Assembly: GCF_009730915.1 (NCBI RefSeq)
Contig: NC_052494.1
Span: forward strand, 682,001 to 746,000
Direction: 5' to 3'
DNA length: 64,000 nucleotides
DNA from: Dioscorea cayenensis subsp. rotundata
Taxonomy: Eukaryota > Streptophyta > Magnoliopsida > Dioscoreales > Dioscoreaceae
Shown here: one piece after another, positions 11,001 through 23,200 of the stretch
Layout: every line of letters starts with the position of its first letter
How positions within the stretch are numbered: position 1 is the stretch's first letter
Notes under the pieces: model-generated
Told to the model about the DNA's origin: nothing
What the model saw: only the letters and a program-made list of their open reading frames with translations
The model's database searches: none
Made by a program: the position numbers and the translations under genes

Positions 11001-14000
11001 TTAGCTGACATGTTATGAATGCGTGCAACCTTCTTGCCTTTAGTTTCTTTAGACAGTTCAATATACATCAAGCATGGATTCCCCTTTTATTTGGATAGCA
11101 TGTTTGCTTGGTTATCTTTTTAACCACTTTTCTGATGCCTTGATTACTCACTTGCTGCATGAGACTGAGGTGATGTGATTAAATTTGTAGTCCCTTGGTG
11201 AGTGGAGGTTTTTATTGATGGTTGATAATAAATAAATGTGGTAAAGTATGCCAAGCATAAAAAGAAGAGTTCCTGTCCTTTTCATGTTTGCAGGATTATT
11301 AAAAAAAAATCTGAAATTTATTTCACACTAAATCTACTGTATTTATAAGTCAGGAATATCTTTTATTAGCAACCATGCCATATTCTTATTTTGATCACTC
11401 TGACCAGCGACGAAAACATATATTGTACATTCATCGTCGTATGTTACTATATTATTGTCCAATTCTTTCAATTGAAGACTTAAACTCAATTCAGAACTCC
11501 CACCCACCCACATACACTGTTAGACAAATGTTATGGTATAATTGTGTCACTTAAGAGCTTGCAATCTAAAAAAAAGAAAAGGTTTTTTTTCCGGGAATCC
11601 CTTGTTTGGAATCAAGTTGGATTTATCATGGCTTTCATGCAGCTGCTTCTGTGGAGTTCACCAAGTCTCAGGTTGTTGCTGCAATTCCTGGGACATTTTT
11701 CTGTGCGTGGTATGCTTCACAAAAGCATTGGCTTGCAAACAACATATTGGGGATTGCATTCTGCATTCAGGTCTGGTTTGTATGTTAAATGACAAATTCA
11801 ATTGGCAACAACTAATGGTTGTGGATCTATTTCAAAGTGCCTTGTTTGCACCATTGAATACTGCCAATACATCATAGAGAATATGACAATGGATTTTTCC
11901 TATTGATCTTATTGTTATCACAATTATCTTAAAAATTTATATGTAACAATATGATTGTTTCTTGAATGATTATCTAACAGAAGTCATTGCTTATCTACTT
12001 TGCAGGGAATTGAGATGCTGTCACTAGGCTCATTCAAAATTGGTGCCATTCTCCTGGTAATAGGAATATCATTGGCTTAGATATGCTCTTTTTGTTGGCT
12101 AGTAGGGTCTGTTTCCATCCTATGCTGGTTTTGCCATTATTCATTCCTTTCCTTCATCTTGTCTCCAAAAATTGACTAGTTGGCATTATCATGCTAGTGC
12201 CCTGTAATTTTTTTTTTTTGTAAATTTATTTAACGGCATTTTTTTTAAAAATTAAGTTCCAGTATGCTATGCAGGCAATCAACAGTAGAATGAATTGCTT
12301 TATGATGGTGAAGTAGATTATATGCATTAGCTTTGTTTGTCTTATCTTTTGTGTTTATGGTCTTTCTTTCTTTCCTTACAAAAGTTTGGTGTTAGATCAC
12401 ATTTCATTTTTGAACTTTACATGGGCACGTGTTTCACTAGTAGATATTCATTATGTTGCATCGTATCTGCATGATTAACAGTATACACTCAATGTGATAT
12501 GCTGATGTCCTCTACAAAAAGCATCTCTATATGCCTGAAAACTTGTTTTCTGGTTCGATGAATTGTCTGCTGATACTTTATTTGTGATTTAGACGGGATA
12601 ATCCCCATTTTACTTGCTATACGAATATTTCTTGAATCCTTCATGCTTTCGATATTTAATTATCTCAGGGAGGACTTTTTGTATATGATATCTTTTGGGT
12701 ATTCTTTACTCCAGTGATGGTTAGTGTTGCTAAATCTTTTGATGCACCTATCAAGGTTAGCTCTTTGTCTACGCGCGTTCATCTGTGTTTTATAACCAAG
12801 AGATCACTATTGCACTAATAACTTGAATGCATCTTTTGTAGCTCTTATTTCCAACATCAAATCCTGAACGACCATTCTCTATGCTTGGGCTTGGTGATAT
12901 TGTAATTCCTGGTAAGGCTTTGGTTCTTGGATTATTATTTTTCCGTTATGGTTTTTGGATAATTGCTCCTCATTCACATGGGCTTTTTTTCTATGCTTGT
13001 CAGGTGTTAATTAGCAGAGGGTTTTGGAATTTGGAGACGGGTAGTTTTAACTGTTCTTTAAGTATTTGATTAGATAACACAGACCGGTGAATTTAAAAAT
13101 AAGATGGAATGATAGAAAAAACTTAACTTCAAGTTGAATACCCTATTTTGGAATCTTATCTGGATCTTACTTTCTAACTATTATCTTGAGTCATTCCATT
13201 CTTCTAGGATAAATGCGAGTGAAGTATTAAAGTATGTATCCTCCATTTGACCAATAGTAGTGATCCCTTTTCAACATAGGAATTTTCCCAAATCTACAAT
13301 TTCATCAAAATAGTGACCTTTGTGGATCTTTTTTCTTTGGTGAAGGAAACAGGAAAGAAGGGTATATAGTCTACTTGACAGACTAGGATGCTTTATTATG
13401 AAAATTGACATTTGAAAAATTATGTAGGGATTGTTGGTGAATATTTTTTACATGGATGGTGCATGCTATTAGTAGTTCGTCATTATTTCCACAACTAGTT
13501 GCACCTAAAAGAAATACAATCTCTGATTCACAGCTATGAAAGAGGTGTAATTCGCTCAATTCAATATGTTGCACCTTCCATCTCTGTGGCATCAAAATTC
13601 CTTTCTGATGTTTGCAATGAAGTTGCTACCTGAAAGGTGTTTATATTGAATATGCAATCTTAATGATTTTCTTATTGCTATAGGCATCTTTGTGGCATTA
13701 GCATTGCGGTTTGATGTGTCAAGGGGAAAACCGAACCGATACTTCAATAGTGCTTTTGCTGGATATACAGCGGGTTTGGTCCTTACAATCTTTGTGATGA
13801 ATTGGTTTCAGGCAGCACAGGTGAACCTTATGATGCCCTTGTATTCCTTACCTTCTCATTCAAATTCTATTTCAACATTTGAACTTACTTTTTTTCTGAG
13901 GAACTCTCTGTTCTCTACTTGTACAGCCTGCACTTCTCTATATAGTGCCTGGTGTTATAGGTTTTGTGGCTGTTCACTGTTTATGGAATGGAGAAGTAAA

Positions 14001-14334
14001 GGAGGTAAGGGAAAACAATGATGTTTTCACTTTTTAAAAGAGTGAAACTATAATTTTTTATACACTGAATCATGTTTCACTCATTCCATGCTTATTGGTG
14101 CTGGTTGTGTTTTTATTGAGAAAATGAATTCCATGTCAGGGAGAACCATTTATCATTGATGTTATAAGTTAAAGACAACGTCTATCTGTATTGCATGATT
14201 TGGTTGAATCAAAACTAATTCCAAGCATTTCACTTTACCTGCAGTTGCTGGAGTATGACGAGTCGAAGAATGCCATTGATTCAAGTAGCTGTTCTACAGC
14301 AGAGGATGACGACAAACCCATAAAGAAAGAGTAG
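8058..14334 (+). CDS. SPP: Signal peptide peptidase (intramembrane aspartyl protease), with one-base frame break
   Basis: SPP is a multi-pass ER membrane protease that cuts leftover signal peptides within the membrane. Exons: 8058-8097, 9056-9172, 9269-9420, 10824-10909, 11643-11770, 12006-12056, 12669-12755, 12842-12911, 13684-13820, 13927-14004, 14245-14334. All junction phases agree, giving about 344 residues after correction. Catalytic motifs are intact: YD (D198, YDIFW), GLGD (D239) and PAL (290-292). The protein is hydrophobic throughout and ends in ...IKKE, like monocot SPPs. The conserved block ETMSKEHAMRFPLVGSAMLL is present. In exon 2 the frame is conserved up to LNVILTAC, then shifts by one; dropping one T of 9121-9123 restores VVYVGCYRSVKPTPPA and joins exon 3 in frame. 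As given, translation stops in exon 3. A downstream ATG at ETM could only start a protein lacking the first membrane region. Intron 3 carries a Mutator-like insertion. Confidence 0.93.
9477..10746. mobile_element. Mutator-like element (Pack-MULE type) carrying a GDSL-lipase fragment
   Basis: The 1,270-bp element lies in SPP intron 3. It starts GGTCAAAATATC and ends GATATTTTGACT. Inverted similarity extends inward for about 380 bp: left 9477-9860 and right about 10368-10746 share ATTTTCACAT, GAAATCCC-AAC-GTGAG and AAAGCTCCTCCACC-like blocks. A perfect 9-bp direct repeat TTATTATTA flanks it (9468-9476 and 10747-10755), the Mutator target-site length, although it falls in a TTA microsatellite. 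The internal ~500 bp has no transposase. It encodes, with a frame break, a GDSL esterase/lipase C-terminal piece, EEYLFWDFFHPTEYAYN (from 9936), containing the family's D-x-x-H catalytic block. Confidence 0.82.
9850..10065 (+). pseudogene. Captured GDSL esterase/lipase C-terminal fragment inside the MULE
   Basis: Frame one gives a cysteine-rich CGVGTCEICMNL stretch (about 9895-9935), resembling the CCG-G-E segment of plant GDSL lipases. A neighbouring frame then gives PEEYLFWDFFHPTEYAYN followed by SSFIRLMNL. FWDxxHPTE is block V of the family, with the catalytic Asp and His. The order of the two pieces is that of real GDSL enzymes, but the frame changes between them. It cannot encode an enzyme; it is a passenger fragment. 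Confidence 0.65.
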
Positions 14335-15615
14335 GGGCCGACACCGTGAGTTGCCAGAGCTTCAATGATTGACCCGGAGAAATTGTTAACGATTTGTTCT
14401 TTCACCAGAGAAGCTTTGCGCTTTGCCACTAGCATGCATACTCGAACAATAATATAATATCAAACTAATCACTCCTACCGTCGATCTTTCTTATTGCCTC
14501 ATTAGCAATAGCATGAGTAGTTGCTCTCAACCTTTTTATTTTTTTGTGCTTTCTTGCTTGTTATAACTTATATGTTATATTCTGAAAGATGAACGGATGG
14601 TATTTAAAGTGGAATTTTTGTTCTGAATGATCACATTATATATTCTCTTTGGCAGTTCTTTAAAGATATTGATAGCACCTTTTCTTTCATGCTTCATACT
14701 GGCTCAATGACTTTTTGATAAGTCATTTTGCCAAGTAGCATGTGATTAAGAGGGGATTGTACTTCCTGAAGACCTTTTATTTTTTTATTTTTGTGGGGTT
14801 GGAATTATGCTATGATTTTTAATTTTTATGTGGACTGGGACTTGCATCTTATTTAATTTGTCAAAATTTTTGTGGATGTAACCAATTATAATAATCCCCA
14901 ATTTTTATTTTGTTGTCATTCATCTATTATTCTCTAACAATAATCCATTATCCACAACGTGTGAAAAATTCTCTGAAATATATTAACAATAAATCATAAA
15001 CCATATGTGTCTCTATCTATGTTTGTGGCCAGGCAATTCCATGAATGTAAGTAGGTCTCCATCTAGAAATGGACATCTGCAACCCCCCTCAAATTCCCCT
15101 CAAAAATTACATTTAATATATATATATATATATATAATGTTTTTAATATATAATTTTATTTATTTATTTTTGATAAATGTGACTTTCTTGAGTGTACATA
15201 ATTGAGAATTGAACATATGTCCACTGACACATCTTTACGATATATCTTTACAATAGAATAAACGTGCATAATTGAAAATTGAACGGACACATTTTTACAA
15301 TAGAATAAATGTACATAATTGAAGTGTTACAATGAAATACGTGTATATAACTGAGAAATGAACATCCACCCATAAACACCTTTGTAGCAGCGGAATTGGG
15401 ACAGTGGGATAATACCATTAGACCACGGAACTATTGGTAATATCTATATATATATATATATATATAAAATTATAAATATGTATATATGTTATATACATAT
15501 TTATAATTTTATTGGCAGAAATTTCAAGTTGTGTGGGACCCGGAGATACGTCCTTTTGATGATGAGGATCCAAACCATTTGTAGCCAAATGTCTAGTTCC
15601 TTTGCTGGAGAGCAA
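14335..15615 (+). other. SPP 3' UTR and intergenic spacer before the DUF760 gene
   Basis: SPP 3' UTR probably runs to about 14,600. The rest is AT-rich with (TA)n runs at 15117-15137 and 15444-15468. A short degenerate repeat near 15185-15330 has the block ACAATAGAATAAA followed by CATAATTGAA. The 5' UTR of the next gene lies in the last ~100 bp. I see no gene here. Confidence 0.5.
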
Positions 15616-18600
15616 ATGCCGATCGCCGCCGCAATACCCCGCGCGCTCCTCCCCTTCGGCCGCCGTCAGCTCTCGCCGTCTCTCGCCTCCCGCCCTCGCT
15701 TCTCATCTCCTACGCCTTTCTATCTTCTGGCCCTCGCCCCGAAGCCTCCTCGGTTCCCTTTCCTCGTCGCCTCCGCTGCTGCTTCGTTCGATGATCTCGA
15801 TGCCGACGGGGAGTCGCAGCTCCGCTCTTCCAAGGTTTGCTTCTGTGTTTTTTTTGGGTGTTATTAGGGTTGTTCGATCCGTTTGGAATTATAAATCGTA
15901 TGTTTCTTTGAATTGGATTAAACATTCACTTATAGTGCTGCAAGATCTCACCTTTCTTTTTTTTTCCCCTTCAATTTGGAGTTAGATAGTGGTTCTGATT
16001 GATCTTTTTAAGATGGAAGAGATTAAAAGTCAAGAACTTTTTCACCTTTTTGTTCTTTGCTTGTATCCTTAGCCTAAAGAAGTTTCAAAATTCATTGTTT
16101 GGGATATAATCCGAGTAAAATTCATTATATAAGTTTAATTATTTTGTTCCTATAAGATGAATACTAAGCATGAAATTCATATTAAAATCAATAATATGTC
16201 TCTTAGTGACGAGCTTCATCTGCCTACAATCACTGTAATTCGGTATGGCATGTATAAAAATGAACTCCTTTGCATATATATGCAGATTTGTAGTTAGTCA
16301 TCTTTCTATGAAACACTCGTTGTTTGTATGTGTGACATTGAAATTTATGTCAGCATGTATTTAACTTTATAATCTTATAGTTTGAATGGAAGTGGCAAGG
16401 AGCACTTCCATTATCTCTACAAATTTATGCTATTGATATGCTCTCATGCTGGACTGGACTGATAAATTGTATTTGTATTTCTACAAATTTTATTTGAATG
16501 TGATGATGCTATTGTAATGGTTGCTTGGTTAGAAATTGTTCTCATTTTGCAGTGGGTGAGAGCTTGACTGAATGGTAACGCTGGATATGTTATTTGTATC
16601 TAACATTCTTTCATAATTTCATTTTCTTTTTTAATTGAGATTTTAGTACTTAGAAAAGGTACTTGTTCTTGTTTAAATTTGTGAAATTATTTTCTTTCAG
16701 AAGGCAATTCTTTCAAACTTAATACATGAGATTGAGCCTTTGGATGTGTCTCTTATCCAAAAAGATGTCCCACCAAATACAATTGATGCAATGAAGAGGA
16801 CAATCTCCAGCATGTTGGGTTTACTTCCTTCTGATCAGTTTGGTGTCCTAGTGGAAGCCTTTTGGGATCCTCTTTTCAAGTTACTTGTTTCTTCGATGAT
16901 GACAGGGTATGTTTTCCTGGTGATTGTATATGGTTTAATTTTTGCAGTCGTCTGGTTAAGCTGAGATGTTGAAAAAATCAAGGAGTGTGGTTTTTGTTTG
17001 ATGGTCAGTATGAAGATGTAATAATGACAACTATACTGTACTTTAAGATGGTTTATGACAACATGAGAATCAGGAATTCTTATTAGGAAGCCAATTCTCT
17101 TCCATCGATAAACTTCTAATAGTCTGTCTGACTCACAGGTACACTTTGCGCAATGCTGAATATAGGCTTTGCCTTGAAAGGAGCCTAGGTGTATGTGAAG
17201 AATTACCTGATAGTCAGACATTAGAAAACACTGCAGATGATGACCAGATAACAACTCCTGACGGAACTTTAACTACCATTAAAGTTTCAGAAGAACAAGA
17301 ATTGTTGTGCAACTCTGTAAAAAATGAAGAGGAGTCAGTTTGTAGCAGCGTGGGTGTTGAAGGTCTTGGAGAAATGACCCCGGAGGCTCAAGAATATATT
17401 CTTTATATGCAGTCTCGTCTATCTTCTATGGAAAAGGTGAAGTTTATTACTTATTTTTTGAGAAAATAGCTCTATCATTGGTAACTAGAGAAATCACGGG
17501 TACATATCATTTGAATTGAAGTTTTGAGAATCATGTATACTATAATTGCTAATGGTTGCAATAAGGGGCCTAAATGTTATCTCTGTGTGAAAGAATATGG
17601 TGATTGTTTATAGATTTTCATCCTAACTTACTTAGAGATCAATAATATTTTCTTTGAGGATCTGCTCAAAGCTTAAATAACATTTTATTTTAGATCTAAA
17701 AAAAAGACAAACTTCCATAGTCCATATGCTACAACTTCAAATTAATTTTGCATCAGGAAAGGGAGGGTGGTGGAAGGATGGCTGTGAATGTTAAGTTGTT
17801 AACAGAAAGCAATTGGAGTTTGCAATTTAAGATCTCAACAAATCAATATGAGCATGGCTTGAGAGACTGATCTGTTGGGTGTTGATTCTCATGTTATTTA
17901 GAAATTAAATGAATATATGCATTCAAAATGGATTCACAAAACTTCCCCTTAAGCAACCACTAGGAATTTTTGGCTGAAGTATTTGATGTACACTAGGACT
18001 GTTGCTGATGCAAAATTTTGTTTGTGATTTACTTACAAGTGTGTGTTGTGCACATATGGTTTCCTTGGTCCTTACTGTATTGCATGTTTCCCGTATCTGC
18101 CAGGAACTGCATGACATCAAGAGGAAAAATGCTGCCCTACAAATGCAACATTTTGTTGGCGAAGAAGAGAATGAATTGTTGGAGTACTTAAGATCTCTTC
18201 AACCTGAGAAGGTACTAATGATAAGAAATTCCTCTTGTGTGAAATGGGTTCTAATAACATGCTGGTGATATCTTATTTCATCATATATGGCTTAACCATC
18301 AATATAGTGTGCTGATATGAAATTAATGGTCTGCGTAAGATGATGAGGCTTCATTTATCAAATTGGAGGTCTATTGCGGTATGAAGATACTTCACCCTTT
18401 GACCGCATCTATTGATACTGGTGATATCTCATTTCATCATATATGGCTTAACCATCAATAAAGTGTGCTGATATGAAATTAATGGTCTGCGTAAGATGAT
18501 GAGGCTTCGTTTATTAAATTGGAGGTCTATTGCGGTATGAAGATACTTCACCCTTTGACCGCATCTATTGATACTGGTGATATCTCATTTCATCATATAT

Positions 18601-19588
18601 GGCTTAACCATCAATAAAGTGTGCTGACATGAAATTAATGGTCTGCGTAAGATGATGAGGCTTCGTTTATTAAATTGGAGGTCTATTGCGGTATGAAGAT
18701 ACTTCACCCTTCGACCGCATCTATTGATAGATTTAGATAATTCGACTTCTAACTCAAGCTAGATGTTCAGTCGCGTCACTTCTGAATAACTAATATTATA
18801 CTCACTCTATTATTATAAGCTATACCCTTTGATGTGCATTCTGAGTTATTAAATGTTCAATATTGATACCTGCTCCAATAGAACCAGTGCATAGAAACCT
18901 TTCCCCATCGTGACAGAAACTGAACTATTGTTTCTTCAGAGAAAGTCTAAAAGCATAATGGAGATCAAACTTGACAAACATAAATGAATAATTGTGGTAA
19001 TTTTAATATTGCTGTTGCTTTCAAACTATCAACCTCTATGGTGCAAGCTCTCCTTTAGCCAGCAGATAGAGTATACAAGATCGTCTTTCTTAGTCTTCGG
19101 GTTAAAAAATGGCACACTATTGTTTCATATACAGGTAGTGGAACTTTCAGAACCAACTTGCCCTGGTTTGCAAGAGAGCATCAACTCTGTTGCTCACGGT
19201 CTTCTTGCAACTCTTTCTCCAAAGATTCACACAAAGGCTCCTCTTCAATCTGAAAACACCACAAGTACTAGTACCCTAAACATTGGTAAAGATGATTGTC
19301 CAGAGCTTGTGGAAAACACTTCTCTTCAATTTCAACCCCTCATTTCCATTTCCCGGGATTATCTTGCTCGTCTTTTATTCTGGTAAGCTCTCTCATTACT
19401 AAATTTACTTCCTCGAAAACATGATCTAGTGAGTAATGTCACAACTCCTCTACTTTGTGAATGATAACAGGTGCATGCTCTTAGGTCACTACTTAAGAGG
19501 TTTAGAATACAGGCTAGAACTAGTGCAAATCTTGAGGATCTCCGGCAATGTAGAACTGATATCTCAAGACAGTGATTGTGTTTCTTGA
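15616..19588 (+). CDS. DUF760 plastid-targeted protein (UV-B-induced protein At3g17800-like)
   Basis: The family is plant-specific, and named after an Arabidopsis UV-B-induced plastid protein; its biochemical role is not known to me. Exons: 15616-15834, 16701-16906, 17139-17436, 18104-18211, 19135-19382, 19471-19588; phases agree and give 398 residues. Exon 1 is an R/S/P/A-rich, acid-poor stretch to about residue 55, a typical chloroplast transit peptide. Two DUF760 regions follow. The first has MKRTISSMLGLLPSDQFGV and YTLRNAEYRLCLERSL. The second has MTPEAQEYILYMQSRLSS, DIKRKNAALQMQHFVGEE, ELLEYLRSLQPEK, then FQPLISISRDYLARLLFWCM and LGHYLRGLEYRLEL. An acidic linker (about residues 160-225) separates them. 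I chose the ATG at 15616; an in-frame ATG at 15590 would add nine residues. Intron 4 holds a 3 x 156-bp repeat. Confidence 0.9.
18262..18729 (+). repeat. Three tandem copies of a 156-bp unit in intron 4 of the DUF760 gene
   Basis: Units start at 18262, 18418 and 18574, each opening with CTGGTGATATCT and ending near GACCGCATCTATTGATA. The three copies differ at only a few positions, so the expansion is recent. Unit 1 starts 50 bp after the exon 4 donor. No open frame spans the units. Confidence 0.92.
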
Positions 19589-20283
19589 TAAGCTTCTCCG
19601 GCTGCTGCCATCTGAATCAAGCGATGGTCGGCTTTTTCTTGACTTTGTAGATACACATGGAGATATTTCGATCGGTTGCTTTTATTTGCCATGTTAAAAG
19701 AATCATAGCTTTTGTTTAGTAGTTGCATGGACCTGCAACATTTTTCGGAGTTTCTCATTTATACTCTTTGTTCAGTTGAAATGTTATTTTGCCAATCTCA
19801 GTTCATATGTACAAAGTCAGACTGAATAACTTCAGGCAGTATTTTCAAGTTATGAAGATATGCAAAAATTTCTTTATATGTTCCATATGGAAATTGTCAA
19901 TTATACCCCTATAAATTTATGTGCTTATTCAAACATCAAATTAATTACATTGTTATAGTTAAGAGAGATTAATTATTCCATTTTGTCAATCTCTTTGAAA
20001 GAGTGTTTTACTTTTAATTTATGCAATTAATAAAAAAAAACATCAATTTAAATAATACAAGAGAAAGGATTAAATTTAAACTAATACTTTAATTTACTTG
20101 TATTAATTTAATCCTTAATAAGAGAGCTTAATTCCTACATTTGGCTCTTAATATCGGATTAAGAGACTTATTTAAACAGTAAAATAAATTCCAAAAAGTT
20201 GAGGGGTATATTCGAAAAAAAGTCAAAAGAGTAGTTAGGTGTTGGGTTTTTCCAAAGCGCTTAACGTGATCCAGCGGAGCGCA
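19589..20283 (+). other. 3' UTR of DUF760 gene and short spacer to TIP41-like
   Basis: The stretch is AT-rich and non-coding. The last ~80 bp, from about 20200, become GC-richer and probably contain the promoter and 5' UTR of the next gene in the same orientation. Confidence 0.45.
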
Positions 20284-23200
20284 ATGGCGGGTGACCATGG
20301 CGGCGGCGAAGAAGAATGGAAACAAGAGGAGAGCGAGCTGAAGGCCGCCGGGGCGGTGCTTCTCCCCGATGGACACTTTGGGATCCGGCTCAAGGGCTGG
20401 CACATCGAGTCTTCTAAGCGCGCTATCCTCAGCTCCTCTGCGGTTCATCAGTACGCCCCGCAAATCCTATCTGATTTCTTTGTGTCTGATTTTTTTTATT
20501 CAGTATCTTCGATTCATATCATGGCTAAGTTTTCCGGGAATTGTGGGAAATTGTGCTCAATTTGGTTTGCGAAAAATTTTGAATTTAGGGCTTCTGAAGC
20601 TGTTAGTGTTTGTTTGGATGTAATTAATCCTTAGGGTTTTCTCGTGGAAGGGCTTTGGGCTAGTTTATCATTCACAGGAGTTTATTAATTTGCGATTACA
20701 TTCACGGTTCATGAGTCTTATCAGATTGTGTTGCAAATGTTAAATGATGCTCAATGGTGATCTTTGAATCCATATTTTTGAAAAACTTTGAAGAAAAAAG
20801 GAGACTTTATGCTCGATAAACAATTTTTGTATACAAACTTGGTCTAATTTTCTTTCATTTTATTTTTTAAATGAGATAGTGTGAATTAGGATGATTATTG
20901 TTTTTAATCTGTTCATTGCTGTTCACTAGCATGTATTATGGTTTGTTAAGTTATCAATTAACTTGAAAGTATGTATTTTATGATCAATTATGATGGATAT
21001 CATGCTTTTTTTCTGTTGTTGATAGTTAGGGTGAAGATTTGTTGTTTGTATGAGCAGGTGGGAACAAAGGCTCGGGACCTCACATTTGCCAGAGATGGTT
21101 TTTGGAGACAGTGCTTTGTTTCTCTTGCATGTTGAAAGTGGCATAAAAATACATTTCAATGCATTTGATGCTCTGATGGGATGGAAACAGGAGGCATTGC
21201 CGCCAGTTGAGGTTCCTGCTGCAGCCAAGTGGAAATTTAGGAGGTATGATGCTAGTCTTTTTTTTTTTTCAATGATCAAACTTCTGTAACATGCTATTGG
21301 AGTGTTTGTAAGAAATTCTGATTTTTTAGTATCTCTAGGATCTAGTAAGCCTGAGTTATCATGTGACTCTTGTAGACCTTATGATGGAAAATACTGATTT
21401 GGCTAAGTAGCTAAGGTATACTATATTATTGTCTGTGTTCATGTGAATCCATGATTCCATTTCAAACCATAATTAGAATTTTCTTTGATTGGGCATTGAA
21501 TAGAAATAAGAAATAATTCATAATCATCAACTATCATCCGGTTAAGATCGATCTAAACCAAGCTATTCTATAATTAATTCTATATATATGATATGCCAAC
21601 TATTAAACAACTTATTAGAAATACAAGACAGAAAATAAGAACTAAGAAATGTCACGAAATCCCCCGCTCTTCGAGGATGTCCTCAGCGTCGAGGAACATG
21701 TACTAGGGTGTATGTGCGACTCGTTCAGATCATGAGCTCGAACAAATGAGACAATTTTTCTAGTATCAACGATCAATCAGTACCAATGAATAGGATAGAT
21801 AGATTGGAAAAAGGCCATTTACTATCTAAAACTAAAAAGGAAGATCCATCATATTCCTTGTGTATAGAATTTTTGGTTTCCATTGGTGCAAATCCAATCA
21901 ATTCTGGATCCTTTCTTTTCTAAAGTGGCATTTTTGGATTGGGGAGATACCAAAGAAGTTCAAAAAATCAAGAGATGAGAGAATTAATGATGGCTACTAG
22001 AATGACTGATCCAATCCATAATGATGTACCTGAAAATTCAATTTTTTTCTTTTTCTTTTTTTTTTTTAACTTGGCTAACCATCAAAAGAGGCAATTACAA
22101 TGGTTACACTAATCAGTTTAATTCTTGGCACTTGCATTAATTTTCTCTTGCCTGATCATTGTCTTGGTGTTGTTCTCAGGGCAGAGTTGAAGAGTGCATT
22201 TGTATTCTTCTTTTGCTCTTACTTCTTTTTTGTAATCTGTCAAGTGCTTTTTTCCCTGCTTCTAGTTTCTGCGTATCTGACTTGTGGAAAGTATTTCATG
22301 AATCATCTTGTTAGTGTCTATTGTATATAACACGTAGAAACTCTAGAATGTGCCATTCAGTATCTTATTTCAAATTTATTCTATGCAGCAAACCTTCTCA
22401 GCAAGTGATACTTGATTATGACTATACATTCACAACACCATATTGTGGCAGTGAGATATTTGTGCCAAATTCACCAAGGGTTTGTAATCACAAAATTTTA
22501 TTGTCTATTTACTTCAGAATATATAATGTGTTTTATTTTTGTTGTAGTTCTCTTATTTTCTCACCCTTTTACTTACTGTGAAGCTTATATATATGAAACC
22601 TGTCTTTTTAACAATGAACAACTTTCATGAGTTGGCTTTGTACTTCATCATTTTTTAGCATTCTGTCTCAGCTGATTGTTGGTAGTTAAAAGGTCATATC
22701 CATATAATTAAAGAAATCAACTTCTAGCATGTTTGTTTGTCTGCCTAAACTGTCTTACAAACTTAGATTTTGGTGTAGTCAAGCATAAGAATAGGAACAA
22801 GTTACTCATGGAGATCGAGTTCATCATATTACTTTCTTCTAATCTTCTTATTTATGTTTTGTGGAGCTTGTCTATGTATAGTATGCAAAACCTGAAACTT
22901 TCACAAAATTGAATCGCAAGGCATTTCACTTGCATGAGTCAAGACTTTAATAACCTTTAAGCTTGCTTGTTGCAATGCATGATGTAATTTTTGCAAGTGT
23001 GTCATGGGCAAGAAGCTCTTTGACTGTGTTCGTGTTAGATAACCATTGTAATAATTTTTGTTCTTAAAGTTAACCCCAATTGTCTTACTTTTCTATAAAT
23101 ATCTTGCCAAAAAGGGTTTCATAAATGGTGATAATGCGTCAGTCCCTTGAGTGAGAAGAGTTGCATGCTATAAACAAAAATTATAGATTTTTTGTGCATG

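Noticed and set aside
15360-15440. Possible tRNA or retroelement remnant (ACCATTAGACCACGGAAC)
   Set aside because: No cloverleaf or flanking element structure could be built from the sequence.
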